The notes beneath the pieces are model-generated. The model did no database searches, had not been told where the DNA came from, and saw only the letters and a list, made by a program, of their open reading frames with translations. This document shows, piece by piece, positions 47,420 through 57,737 of a stretch of DNA of 64,000 nucleotides. The DNA comes from Paraphysomonas bandaiensis (taxonomy: Eukaryota; Chrysophyceae), in assembly GCA_965644295.1 (NCBI GenBank), contig CBFFRP010000379.1, forward strand, positions 99,585-163,584, given 5' to 3'. How positions within the stretch are numbered: the first letter of the stretch is position 1; each line of letters begins with the position of its first letter. The translations under genes and the position numbers were made by a program.

Positions 47420-48545
47420 CCTACGATTCCGTGATCAATGGAATGAACATTATTCATATTCAATACCAAACACATCAGTCAAATACAGTTGATCATAATA
47501 ACTCATCATCACTGCATAAGGGAATATACATTCAGTATTCTCATTGTAGCTGAAGCCTTGTATACGTACTTCCAAGTACAATCAATAAACAATAAGCACT
47601 GAAAGAAATACAAATGTATTACTGGATAATCTGGCAATACACGTCTATCAGCGTGGATATCAAACCCGGAATTCTCCAGTAAATTCTTCAGCCTTAATCA
47701 TTAATATATATATATAGTAAGAACATATACATATATATCATCAATCATAATATCTTCATCATTATGTCTCATTATAGGTAATCCTGTCTCTATTTGTCTT
47801 TTGAATAGATATATAAGTATCAATGATAAGCATGAATTGTCATAATGTATCATATGCACATATAGTATGTACAAACTTAAACATATACAATAGAGAGCTC
47901 ATATAGCATAGAATAACCTGATCGCTGGTTATTACATATTACATACGGGTTCTGTGTTCTGTCAATGTTATTTCGTCACTCAATGTAAGATACTAACATA
48001 TTATATTGCGGCTATAATGCTGAAGTAGCATTAGTCACAACGCCACTTCCAATATTGAAGTGCACATACACACATGAACGCGTTTGGAAAGATATTCACA
48101 TCCCTCTTGCTCCTTGAAAGCTGAAACACCTAGTAAGGTAGACATAAGCTTGGTAGCAAGAGGCTGCTGGAAATTACAAAGTGAAAATCTCTAAACTTCA
48201 ATTACTAATACTAGACAGAAAGCAATCACATGTCGCTACAATAACGAGTGAAGAACTTAAGTTTAGCACTGATACAATATTAAATGAAGTAGTGGTGTGT
48301 ACATTTGTACACCACGTTATCAGAGTTTCTGAAGATATGTCGGTGGTTCATATGCTACAACTATATCAACGAAGGGGCTACTCTTAGCAAGTGCCCGCTA
48401 AATGCACCGCCACTACTATACTTAGGTCACAACATTGAAAGAAAGCGCCATGAATAGGCTAAACATGACGAACTACACATACCGGTGAGCCAGCAACACA
48501 AATTCTTTGTGCGACATCTGGTAAATACCTCACATATGTGCATGT
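47420..48545. other. No gene recognised
   Basis: AT-rich. A 68-aa ORF at 48181-48387 on the plus strand has no recognisable motif. The Myb gene 3' UTR probably lies at the right edge. Confidence 0.45.
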
Positions 48546-50160
48546 TCATAAGTACTTTATAATTTCCCATCTCCCCCGGCACTGTTCACTTGTGCGTGAG
48601 TCATTCATTGCCTTGCTCACTTGAGACCACAAAATCGTGCCATGAACATCTAACACCACCCCCACAGCAACCCGGAGGCTCTCGTCCTCTTCAGCTGACC
48701 ATGTACCTGTACTTTTGGCGGTTCCAAATTCGCGGTATTTCACCGTCTGTTCCCAGCGTTGGAAACACTGTTTGCCTGTACGGGTTCCCCCCATGTGCTC
48801 ACACACTTTCACCCAGGAAATCTTAGATCCTTCCTGTCGGCATTTCTTCACCCCTTGTAACAAGAGTTCATCCTCTTCCTGAGACCACGGGCCAAGAACA
48901 ACCCCTTCTGTTTGGCGTTGCATTGATCCCCACTTCGTACAGCACTGCATGGCCGATCGAGTCCCGTTCATGTATTCACTAACGGCTGCCCAACATATTC
49001 CTTTTCTGCGCCCACTGGTGTCGTGTGCAGCCACTGCCTCGGTCAATAATGCAATCTGTTGACAACATAAACATCAAATAAAAGTATTTCTATGATATAT
49101 AAGGCAGTAGACGTATTTGTCACATACCTCGTCAGAAGTCCAAAATCTAGAGTCATCAGTGCGGCTGCATAGCCGATTCCAACGTCTCTGGCATGCCTTT
49201 GGCTTACGTTGACCACCCATATACATCGACACATTTTGCCACGAAATCTGGTCTAGAGTAGAGTCCTTCCTATCGGTTTCAACAGCTTGTTTCAGTCTGC
49301 ACAAAATAAATAGTGAGATTACAATGCTGAGGGGCAGATGATTGTACGATATATTCCGCACGTATGAGACGAAATCGGTGCAGTGTGATATAAAACATGC
49401 GGAATTCTATGAAGTGCTTATTTGAGGATATACAACTCAAAATAATGTAAAGAGGCGGCTGTAGAATGATACTGTCAGTGACAACAGGGTAATATACTCA
49501 CAGTTCGTCCTCTTCTTCTGTCCAGGCTCCAGTTTTCGCATCAACACCATCCGCCCAACACAGAGTATCATTCCATCGTCTACAACACTGTACATCTGTT
49601 CTACCTTCACCAACATATTCAGCAACTTTTGCCCAACATGCACCATCATATGTTCCTTTATTCTTATTAGCATACATTTCAACTGCTTCTCTTACACGTT
49701 TATCCATTGCAGGTGTCCATCCTCCATCAGCTCCTTGATTAATAGACCACCATTTCTGTTGACATTGTTCTGATGATCTTGTTCCTACAGCTTCACTCAC
49801 AACAGCCCAACTTATTCGTGATGTACATTGTTGTTTACATAATTCCACTGCATTATTTAATCTTTGAACTTCATTATCATCCCAGTAACCAACTGTATGA
49901 TTATTCTCATCTGAACTCTCATGTTTCTTTCTTTTCACTCTATTCATTTCCATTGTATTGAATTCATTTTGATGATCATATTCATTTCTTTGTAGTTTCT
50001 TATTTATTGTATTCATATTTGAATTCTTCATAGAATCTGATTCGGATATAAATAATGAAGATACAGGAGCATTATGATCAAACATCAGATGAATATCCTC
50101 ATCATCATCACTCAATATATAATTTTGATGTGAATTTTGATGTAATTTGATTGAATTCAT
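48546..50160 (-). CDS. Multi-SANT/Myb DNA-binding protein, six repeats
   Basis: Three minus-strand exons (50160-49502, 49296-49128, 49055-48546) join in frame to 445 aa. After an Asn/Asp-rich N-terminus of about 90 residues with an RVKRKKH basic patch (possible nuclear signal), there are six consecutive SANT/Myb repeats of about 55 residues. Each begins with a G-x-W, F-W or similar aromatic (GYWDD, GGWTP, GAWTEEEDE, RFWTSDE, GPWSQEEDE, GTWSAEEDE). Each ends in the QC..RW-type recognition helix (EQCQQKW, VQCCRRW, KACQRRW, MQCCTKW, KQCFQRW, EQCRGRW). All third helices are conserved, so DNA binding is likely. The layout recalls SNAPc4 or REB1/Cdc5-like factors, but no orthologue can be assigned. 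Confidence 0.9.
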
Positions 50161-51023
50161 TATTTTATTATATAAAAATATGTAGAAATGAATAATTTTG
50201 AATTAGAATATGACAATTTTTGTAAAAATATGGAATTTTGTTGAAAGTATTAGCATATGAATATTCGAATGAAAGTAGAAGTGCAGCATATTCAATGAAG
50301 TTTAATTAGACACTTGGATTAGGATGGAAGTGGAATGGGAATGAAGTGGTATGTATATACGATCCACTTATATATGATTTATGTATGTTTATGTATTTAT
50401 GTATATCGAGGTATGTATTGTGGGTTGGAGGTGTGTATAGAATACGATTGTAGGTGGTGTGTCTGTGTGCCTGTGTGCCTGTCTGTCGATGTATGTCTGT
50501 ATGTCTGTTGGCACGTATGTACATCGCGCATTCTGTGTACTTACATACATATGTATGTACATATGTGCGTATGTATGTACATACAGTAGGCAGGTACGAT
50601 CGTAGGTGGATGGGTATATACAGCAGTACACATAGGTAGGTATACTCACTGTATAACGTAAACACTCGCCAAATGGGCCCGTATAATTGGTTGCATTACG
50701 TACGGCATTCTTTGTATATTTTTGTTCATAGATGCCTCTAATATTGAGACAATAATTATCTGTATTTCCGCTGTAGTTGTATTGCTGTAATGTAGATAAT
50801 ATTTGCTTCAATTTATTCCCGAAAAATGCAATGTATTCCTATTGGTTGTATGCTATATGAGGCACAGCTCTATATGATACGTGTGTATGTCTATGTATAG
50901 AGGGATATGTATGTATATGTACATACAGTTACAGTTAGTAGAGTTGTTCTTTAACGACTATATGGCATACTAACCAAACTAACACATACATACATACATA
51001 TTTCATCTACTTCATCATTTAAT
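50161..51023. other. Divergent spacer with TATG/GTCTG microsatellite and a dispersed module
   Basis: The stretch at 50345-50640 is dominated by TATG/TGTA and CTGT-type short repeats. The third copy of the dispersed module is at 50703-50828. Further TATG tracts occur at 50880-51000. Confidence 0.6.
50703..50828 (-). repeat. Dispersed coding-like module, copy 3
   Basis: Read on the minus strand, it encodes FFGNKLKQILSTLQQ, NYSGNTDNYCLN and RGIYEQKYTK in one open frame, matching the copies at 37.3 and 45.8 kb. Confidence 0.72.
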
Positions 51024-51640
51024 ATGATTCCTGAAACTAAAATTCAACTTACTGATGAATCAGATGCATCTGTAGTCACTGATATTGAATCACATGAACC
51101 ACAAGACATACTTACAAGTAACGCCTCAGATACATCCCTAAATGATCCTAATAATAAAACATGCTATACTCCTGTCATAGAAAAAGTTACTCCTGTATTG
51201 AATAATATCACTGAATTATTTGATGATGATGAATCAGAGATATCTTGTGATGATAACATACACGGTGATGATACACTGTTTAAAGTTACCCCTGCTGGGG
51301 CTGGAGCTGCTGTTGTAGGAATGCTTGTGGGAACAGTTGTTGTTGGTCCAATGGTTGGAATTGCTCTCGCAGGAGCGGCGGGATATGCGACGTACGTGTG
51401 ATAAATGTCTATAGTTAATATGTTAATGTTTTGTTTGTTACACACAGTACCCGGTCAGATAGAGTCGGAGAATACTCTAAAACTATCGGAAAGAAAGCCT
51501 ATAATGGTTTGTCAAAAGGTTTTCATCGCTCAAAGAGATTTATTGAGTCGAAATTGCCTCAGAACAGAGGAGAGTGTGGGAATATCGAGCCACCAGTTCC
51601 TTCTGCTCCTTTGGCTGTTCAAAATAAGGAAGAGGCCTAG
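51024..51640 (+). CDS. Small glycine-zipper-like protein, 186 aa
   Basis: Two exons (51024-51391 and 51448-51640) join in frame. The N-terminal 90 residues are acidic and Ser/Thr/Asn-rich. Residues about 95-122 are a Gly/Ala/Val-rich hydrophobic stretch (GAGAAVVGMLVGTVVVGPMV, GIALAGAAGYAT), with glycines spaced every three to four residues as in glycine-zipper membrane hairpins. The basic C-terminus follows (YSKTIGKKAYNGLSKGFHRS) and ends with a proline-rich tail. Possible peripheral or inserted membrane protein. The family is not identified. Confidence 0.72.
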
Positions 51641-52719
51641 TAACCTCTAGTGCCTGAACGTTGTTGATATTTCTTCTTTATTCAATGACAATATGTGTTC
51701 GTTTTTTATTATTCATACTATTATGTCAACTGAGTGGTGTTGAATTGTGTTATCACATACGAAGTAATGGTTACTATGATTTCTGCATGAAGAAGAGTTA
51801 ATACGACAGAAGACAGAACTTTAATGGACTAATATTTTCTGTTCTAGTATACTAACTAAGCAATTTGTCTGAGAATGTAATAGATTGAAAATTTCACAAA
51901 CAAGAAACGAGGAAATCAACGCAAAATATGAAATATTCTCCGCTATTCTAGTCTAGCTACAGAATGAAAGAATTATAGTAGAGGGCATTTCAGCTCTTCT
52001 ACTACTCCTACTGTTATGTGTGTTGCTATTAAATAGAGAAAACGCCCTTTAAATATAATATCGTTCAAACGTGTGTGGTCACACATAGGTCACATACGTA
52101 TAGTGTAAAACTAGAAAGAAAGTATATGCAATATACAGGATCCATCCTATCATGCATGAAAAAAAAGCGGGATGGCTTATACGCTCCGCTTGCAGGCAAT
52201 GGGTCCGTTAAATCGAATCCCTAAAATCTATACCTTATTATTTTCCCATAAAATAAACAAGAATAATTAGAACGCCCGAATTGCGGAGCAATTTGCGACC
52301 AGGGGGGAGGATCTTTAGATCCGGAGGGAGCCTGGTATATTATTCTGAATGTTTTATATTAATGTAATATCAATCTTTTTTATATATCTTTTATGTATAT
52401 CTATATTAATAATTCTTCTTATATTATTTCGATTACTAATATCCTATTTATAAATTGACATTTTGGCATTGGCATTTTATAGTAAAATAATCTGGCTGAA
52501 ATAATATTTTATAAAATAGAGTTTCAAAAGTATAAATTGCCAGCGCCTAAATGCCATCGTCGTTATTATAGTTAAGAGTAGAAAACAGCTCGCCACCATA
52601 CCTACTACACTATCTTATCGTACCCACACAATAGCGTCATCACTGTCTACTTATGTACTATGTCTTTAAGTCATATCGATATTTAAAAAAGGTTTAAAGA
52701 ATTGATTTGTTGATTACAT
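51641..52719. other. Boundary region between host DNA and the Polinton-like element
   Basis: AT-rich, with one GC-richer island at 52141-52340. The island contains CCAGGGGGGAGGATC...GATCCGGAGGGAGCCTGG, in which GGATC/GATCC and CCAGG/CCTGG could pair as a stem. I could not find a terminal inverted repeat or target duplication, and the other end lies outside the window, so the exact viral border is unknown. Confidence 0.5.
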
Positions 52720-52744
52720 ACCTAAAGTATTTTTTATATTAAAA

Positions 52745-52758
52745 CTACTTAAAGAATT
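52745..52758 (+). promoter_or_regulatory. ACTTAAA promoter-like motif, copy 1
   Basis: CTACTTAAAGAATT, 34 nt upstream of the ATG at 52779, preceded by TTTTTTATATTAAAA and followed by a TATAGTATTATTATA stretch. Confidence 0.7.
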
Positions 52759-52778
52759 ACAAATATAGTATTATTATA

Positions 52779-53120
52779 ATGAACGAAACTTTAGACAAAC
52801 CTGTTTTGATGATGACAAAATTAGAGCAAGATGAAATAAGACAATCTGATGAATACAAAAAAGCTATCAAGTACATACCTTATCTATTTAAAACCCGCAA
52901 AACCTTTAATAATAGGCAATGGTCTTATGGAATGAAGCACACTGTAGAAAGATACATACGGACTTATAATCTTGAGAACAATTATTACGTTTCTAATAAT
53001 GCTTTAATATTGGGTATGATAGATTCGGGTTTCAAAGCAAAGCATGAATCTAACACTCAAAATTATATATTCAATTTCACAGAAACTATTATCAACAAAA
53101 ATATGAGAAAACAACGATAG
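52779..53120 (+). CDS. Viral hypothetical protein, 113 aa
   Basis: First gene of the element's rightward cluster. It is Lys/Asn/Tyr-rich, with no recognised domain. Residues 30-75 look helical and basic (YLFKTRKTFNNRQWSYGMKH). It precedes the helicase gene by 88 nt and has the same upstream motif, so it is probably expressed with the replication genes and could be a DNA-binding accessory factor (inference only). Confidence 0.65.
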   Translation: MNETLDKPVLMMTKLEQDEIRQSDEYKKAIKYIPYLFKTRKTFNNRQWSYGMKHTVERYIRTYNLENNYYVSNNALILGMIDSGFKAKHESNTQNYIFNFTETIINKNMRKQR

Positions 53121-53168
53121 AGCCTATTTTTATTTATATTGTCAAATTAAGTATTTTTTATATTAAAA

Positions 53169-53181
53169 CTACTTAAAGAAT
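53169..53181 (+). promoter_or_regulatory. ACTTAAA promoter-like motif, copy 2
   Basis: CTACTTAAAGAAT, 40 nt before the helicase ATG at 53209. The 45 nt around it (from TTTTTTATATTAAAA to TATAGTATTATTATA) nearly duplicate the region before the 52779 gene. Confidence 0.72.
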
Positions 53182-53208
53182 ATTTATATATAGTATTATT
53201 ATAAAAGA

Positions 53209-54951
53209 ATGAATTTTGAAAATTCGATTTTACTGACCTCTGAGGAGATTGAACAACTTGTCACTTCTATGTTTCCAAATGACAAGGCAAATACTATTGC
53301 CAAAGGATTATGTAACTACTGCTTCATTAACAAAGGAATGATATACTTTCTTGAATCTAATATTACATATTCACAGCTACCTTTAAGTGTAGGAAAATCT
53401 AAGTTAGTTACTATTATTACGAGTTATATACAGAAATCTTTTCAATCTTTAAGCGAATACAAACAAGAAATATTGAAATTAAAATACGAAAAATTTTACA
53501 AAATATTTCTTAATGCATCTGTATTACAGTATTACGATCAAATAATAACAGTACTAGAAATAAAGAAAGTAGTATTTGATACAACGCCCTATGAGATACA
53601 TTTTAATAATGGATATTATGATCTTCAGCATAATAAATTCAAACAAAGAGAATTACACAAACATTATGTTACGCAATATATTCAAAGAGATTATGTAAAG
53701 TCTAGTGAAGATGAACGCGATAAAATGATGGAACATATTAGAAAAATTTATCCTGATAACGAAGATATGAATTGTATTCTTTTAACGCTTGGTTCTGCTC
53801 TCAGTGGTAAGTCTAACGTTGATCAAGATACGTTATTTCTCTTGGGAGTAGCGTCCGCTGGGAAATCGTTTATAATGGAATTATCACAAAAAACATTTGA
53901 ATGTTACTTTAAAGAATTAAAAAATGACACTTTTAGTCACAACAACAGTAAGATTGATAAAATTTTAAATAGTTTTGCAAACAACCCTCAAATTAGGATT
54001 ACATGGGTTAATGAAATCAAAGATGTTAAAATAGACGAAACACTATTCAAAAAGTTTTGTGAAGGAAAACTACAAACAACTAAATTATATGAAGATGAAT
54101 CTCATGATATAACTCATAATTCAAAATCTTTTATAACGGCTAATACTATGCCTAGTATGAAAATAGATTCCGGTGTAGTTAGACGATTTAAAGGATACAC
54201 GCATGTAAGTAAGTTTGTAGATAATCCTGATGAAGTGGATGAATCTAATCACATTTACCTTAAAGATAAGTACCTACTCGATAATATAGTAAAACACAAT
54301 CTATTGAATGCATGGTTTGACATATTAGCAAAGTATTGTTACAAGTGGTCAAAAGGAGAAAAGCCCAAATTTAATAAGAATTTTACAGAAACAAAAGATT
54401 CAGTTGTCAATACTAATGACATAATGCAAGACTTTATAGATGGTTATTTCATAAAAACAGATAAATCATCTGACAGGATAAGTAAAGAACTAATGGAAAC
54501 ATATTTCAAGAAACAATATCCTGATAAACATTTATCAATGGTACAACTGATAACATCATTAAAAGATAAAGGTTTACACTACAATGCTAGTATGCGCGTT
54601 GACGGTGTTCGTGGTTGTTTTACAAATATTAAACTGCGAATGAAAAAACTTCTTAAAAGTGGCGAAGAAAAACGAACCGATTTGACAGAGTACACAATTC
54701 AATTAGAAAACGAAATAGAAACATATAAAGATGAAATTGAATATCTTAAACAGCAATTAAGTATGTTCAATAGACAATCTAAATCAATCAAGTCAAAAAA
54801 TTCTAAGATGGTCAAAGTTAAGAAAGTTACTTTTGAATATGATACTGACAATGACGATGAACCCATACCCGAAACATTTAAAACAAATATATTTAAACAA
54901 CAAAAAATTGAAAAAGAAGAATTAAATGAAATTATTGATTTACTAAATTAA
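53209..54951 (+). CDS. Superfamily 3 (D5-like) replicative helicase
   Basis: 580 aa. AAA+ helicase thought to unwind the viral genome at the replication fork. The Walker A GVASAGKS lies at residues 213-220. The Walker B region is ITWVNEI (264-270). The SF3 motif C region SKSFITANTMPSM at about 305-317 ends with the conserved asparagine. VVRRFKGYTHVSKF resembles the arginine-bearing strand after it. The N-terminal 190 residues include a D5-N-like segment (YYDQIITVLEIKK, IHFNNGYYDLQHNKF) but no clear primase catalytic motif. The C-terminus is a Glu/Lys coiled coil (about 475-515) followed by a basic, then acidic, tail. The ORF is intact and intronless. Confidence 0.9.
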   Translation: MNFENSILLTSEEIEQLVTSMFPNDKANTIAKGLCNYCFINKGMIYFLESNITYSQLPLSVGKSKLVTIITSYIQKSFQSLSEYKQEILKLKYEKFYKIFLNASVLQYYDQIITVLEIKKVVFDTTPYEIHFNNGYYDLQHNKFKQRELHKHYVTQYIQRDYVKSSEDERDKMMEHIRKIYPDNEDMNCILLTLGSALSGKSNVDQDTLFLLGVASAGKSFIMELSQKTFECYFKELKNDTFSHNNSKIDKILNSFANNPQIRITWVNEIKDVKIDETLFKKFCEGKLQTTKLYEDESHDITHNSKSFITANTMPSMKIDSGVVRRFKGYTHVSKFVDNPDEVDESNHIYLKDKYLLDNIVKHNLLNAWFDILAKYCYKWSKGEKPKFNKNFTETKDSVVNTNDIMQDFIDGYFIKTDKSSDRISKELMETYFKKQYPDKHLSMVQLITSLKDKGLHYNASMRVDGVRGCFTNIKLRMKKLLKSGEEKRTDLTEYTIQLENEIETYKDEIEYLKQQLSMFNRQSKSIKSKNSKMVKVKKVTFEYDTDNDDEPIPETFKTNIFKQQKIEKEELNEIIDLLN

Positions 54952-54955
54952 AAAG

Positions 54956-54970
54956 TACTTAAAAAATTAT
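54956..54970 (+). promoter_or_regulatory. ACTTAAA promoter-like motif, copy 3
   Basis: TACTTAAAAAATTAT, 38 nt before the ATG at 54994, starting four nt after the helicase stop and followed by TATATATAG. Confidence 0.68.
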
Positions 54971-54993
54971 TATATATAGTTTAGTTATATATA

Positions 54994-55347
54994 ATGGTAA
55001 AAAAGTCTGTTTACACTAAAAAGATTATCAAAGAGAAAACTGTGAAGCACGGAAAAGAACGAACAATACAATTGTACAGAAATGACAAAAAGAATAATAT
55101 CTCTGCTCAAGATGTACGCGATATTGTACAAGGATTGCAAAATTCAGATCCAAATAAACTATTTATGGTGCGCGCTTTAAACGCAGCCAGATGGAGCACA
55201 CTCAAAGGATTTTATAGTGACCTAAATGTTGATGATGAAGAAGATTATTATGCAAATAGAGTCAAAGACACAGATAAGTTTTCAAAGTTCTCACAATTGC
55301 AAATTACTGCCTTTGTACCCGATGATATTGAGGATAATTTTGTTTAA
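54994..55347 (+). CDS. Viral hypothetical protein, 117 aa
   Basis: Lies between the helicase and polymerase genes. The N-terminal 35 residues are strongly basic (MVKKSVYTKKIIKEKTVKHG) and the C-terminal half is acidic (VDDEEDYYANRV, PDDIEDNFV). No recognised domain. Its position suggests a replication accessory role, for example a single-strand DNA-binding or processivity factor, but the sequence alone does not show this. Confidence 0.65.
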   Translation: MVKKSVYTKKIIKEKTVKHGKERTIQLYRNDKKNNISAQDVRDIVQGLQNSDPNKLFMVRALNAARWSTLKGFYSDLNVDDEEDYYANRVKDTDKFSKFSQLQITAFVPDDIEDNFV

Positions 55348-55353
55348 TATAAA

Positions 55354-55369
55354 ACTACTTAAAAAATAA
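55354..55369 (+). promoter_or_regulatory. ACTTAAA promoter-like motif, copy 4
   Basis: CTACTTAAAAAATAAT, about 38 nt before the polymerase ATG at 55393, followed by a TAATAATATATAG stretch. Confidence 0.68.
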
Positions 55370-55392
55370 TTAATATAATAATAATATATAGA

Positions 55393-56643
55393 ATGTATTT
55401 TTATTATAAAATGAATAGTGCCATGTACAGAGTTTTAGATGTTAAGAACTACATCTTTTCAGACATGTCACATGAGAAATGTATGAAATTAGAATATGCG
55501 TATCAATTGTTTAAAGGATACGAAGCATCAGATGAAGGAATAAAACAGTATGGTAAAGATTTCAGGGCGTGGTGTAGAGAGATGAGATTTACTAAAAACT
55601 TGTCAATTGATTACAAAAAATTTCATTCACACTTGGGCGCTGTTAAATGTGTCTTTATGCAATATTGTAAAGGAAAATATGAACATCATAAAAAGATTAA
55701 AAAAATAGAAAATGGATACTTTCAAGATTGTTACAATGCAGGTTTACAGTTTTGCGAGCCGGGAGTATTTAATTCATATGGATACGATTTTAGTGGATTT
55801 TATCCATCTCTATTGATAGATGATAACTTTTTAATACCAACAAAGAAAGGAAAAGAAAAATACTTAAAGAAGTTAAAAAAACGTTCTAAACTTAAATACG
55901 GAATATACAGAGTTAAAATTACATCTGATAATAAAAACTTTAAAAAGATATTTTCATTTTCTCCAAAACATACATATACTCATATATCTCTAAAACATGC
56001 AATGAAATGCAAAAAGAAATTTGATGTAAATATTGAGTTAATTGTTGATGATAAACCAAACGCATACATATACAGAACAAAAGATTTAGTAAAAGCAAGT
56101 GAAATATTTGCAGAATGGTACAATCGTTTAATTCAGTTAAAAAAGTTGTATCCCAACAACAAACTTGTAAAGCATTTGATGTCATCGCTATGGGGAACGT
56201 TAACGCAGTACAATATGATATATAAATCATATGATGAATTAGAAAATGAAGGTTATGACTGGGGATATACAAAGGAATGCGATTATATTGTACAGGATAA
56301 GTATATGTCAGCACATAGTAACGATGAAGAGAATTATAAACTTTTAGATTCAAATAATCCTTTTAAATACAATATTAGACTACTTCCGTTTTTGCTTTCA
56401 TATGCAAGAAACAAAATAGCAGAAGTGGCATTGAAGGATATTGACAACGTCATTCGTATTCACACAGATAACGTTACTTTTAAGAAAGATCCAAAATTAG
56501 ATATACCCAATCTATTGCGAGAAGATAAAACTTCGGGTATGATTGAATGGAGACATGTAAATGGATACAATCATATATGTCCAAAGTGTGACGAGCGACT
56601 TAAATACAAGGACATAAAAACACATATTGAAGAATGTTGTTAA
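55393..56643 (+). CDS. Short family-B DNA polymerase (exonuclease-less)
   Basis: 416 aa, less than half of a usual Polinton protein-primed polymerase (about 1,000 aa). Motif A is YDFSGFYPSL at residues 131-140, with the catalytic aspartate. Motif B corresponds to KHLMSSLWGTLTQYN (260-274). Motif C is RIHTDN at 355-360, keeping one aspartate where YxDTD is usual. Before motif A there are only 130 residues and no ExoI/II/III motifs, so proofreading is absent. The C-terminus carries a CPKC-x(n)-H-x3-CC zinc-finger-like end (397-416). A second possible start is Met7. It ends tail-to-tail with the integrase, sharing 4 nt around the stop codons. DNA synthesis is likely but, given motif C, not certain. 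Confidence 0.82.
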   Translation: MYFYYKMNSAMYRVLDVKNYIFSDMSHEKCMKLEYAYQLFKGYEASDEGIKQYGKDFRAWCREMRFTKNLSIDYKKFHSHLGAVKCVFMQYCKGKYEHHKKIKKIENGYFQDCYNAGLQFCEPGVFNSYGYDFSGFYPSLLIDDNFLIPTKKGKEKYLKKLKKRSKLKYGIYRVKITSDNKNFKKIFSFSPKHTYTHISLKHAMKCKKKFDVNIELIVDDKPNAYIYRTKDLVKASEIFAEWYNRLIQLKKLYPNNKLVKHLMSSLWGTLTQYNMIYKSYDELENEGYDWGYTKECDYIVQDKYMSAHSNDEENYKLLDSNNPFKYNIRLLPFLLSYARNKIAEVALKDIDNVIRIHTDNVTFKKDPKLDIPNLLREDKTSGMIEWRHVNGYNHICPKCDERLKYKDIKTHIEECC

Positions 56644-57685
56644 CGTTTTTTCTTTTTCTTAATGCTTTTATCAAAATCATCTAATAACTTTTTATCAACA
56701 GTTTTTAGTAAATCACTTTTAGCATACCATCCCGCGTCTTTTTTTAACTCTCCATACATCCAAACTTGATAGTGATTTTCGCCATCAAAAAATCGCTTAT
56801 CAAGAATCTTTTAATTTCAACTTGTTCTTCTTCGGCATCAGGTGCAGGCATTAGTTCATCTTCTGTAAAGGATGCATTTTTAATACCACTTAACATATAT
56901 CTGTATGTAACTTTTCCAGGATAATACAATATTTGTTTAATTTGTACAGGTATAGGGTCAAAGCGGAAGTCACCTTCTCGGAACACATCAGAATTAATAG
57001 TTTCATTTAAAGCATTTTTGGGTTTGTCTAATTTTCGATACACAAAGTCACCCACATTATATTTAGGTTTTGATTTGGTTGTGTCTGGAACAGGATACTT
57101 ATGTGTTGCCAAGTCAATATTAGACACATCTTTCTTCCTTAGTTTATTCAAATCTATTCTTAGCTTATCAACTATATCAGTCCATTCTCTATAAATTTTT
57201 CCAGTTTTTAACTCAATGCTATTCATATAACCATTAAAAAATCTGCCTAATGTTCTATTTAAACTCTCCACTGCTGACATTTGTTTATGTCGTCCCGCTA
57301 ATGCAACGCTATGTAAAATACTTTCGTCGTACAAATATTTTGCAAAACCTTTTTTAAATGATGCACCGCCATCTGTTCGAATAGAAGCGTACGGTTTATT
57401 AAGATGATTACGTTGAAATATAGCCTTTATTGCTTTTAAAGTTTCATCAGAGTTTTCTGTTTTCATTGGTTCCATATCAAACTCATCAGTTGCCAAATCA
57501 ACAACAACTAATAAATATTGATATCCTTTTTTATCTTTTGGTAAATGCAACACATCCGCCATAAAGTTATAATCTTCTTTAAGTGGTATATTATCTTTTA
57601 TTCGATTATATCTTTTCTTCTTGGTTTGTTTACTTGGTCTTGTTAATGTTTCATCGATATCATATTTTTTAATAAGATCATTCAT
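56640..57685 (-). CDS. rve-family (retroviral-like) integrase with frameshifted chromodomain-like tail
   Basis: Inserts the element's DNA into the host genome. The catalytic core shows D44 (FMADVLHL), D105 (RTDGGASF) and E140 (SAVESLNRT), the DDE triad with 34 residues between the last two. The intact frame is 57685-56744 (313 aa). Its last 22 or so codons are out of register: near 56808-56813, in a run of T/A, the frame changes, and the other frame continues to a stop at 56640-56642 with a chromodomain-like aromatic segment (GENHYQVWMYGELKK) and a KKKKKR end. Such a C-terminal chromodomain is usual for Polinton integrases. The shift may be a real mutation or a homopolymer sequencing error. 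No HHCC zinc finger is visible at the N-terminus. Confidence 0.88.
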
Positions 57686-57737
57686 AATGATATATAATAC
57701 ACATATAAAAAATATAAATAAACTAACTTAGTAAAAA

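Noticed and set aside
52150-52235. Possible tRNA gene near the viral border
   Set aside because: A CGAATCCC-like segment hints at a T-loop, but there is no acceptor-stem pairing or A-box at proper spacing.
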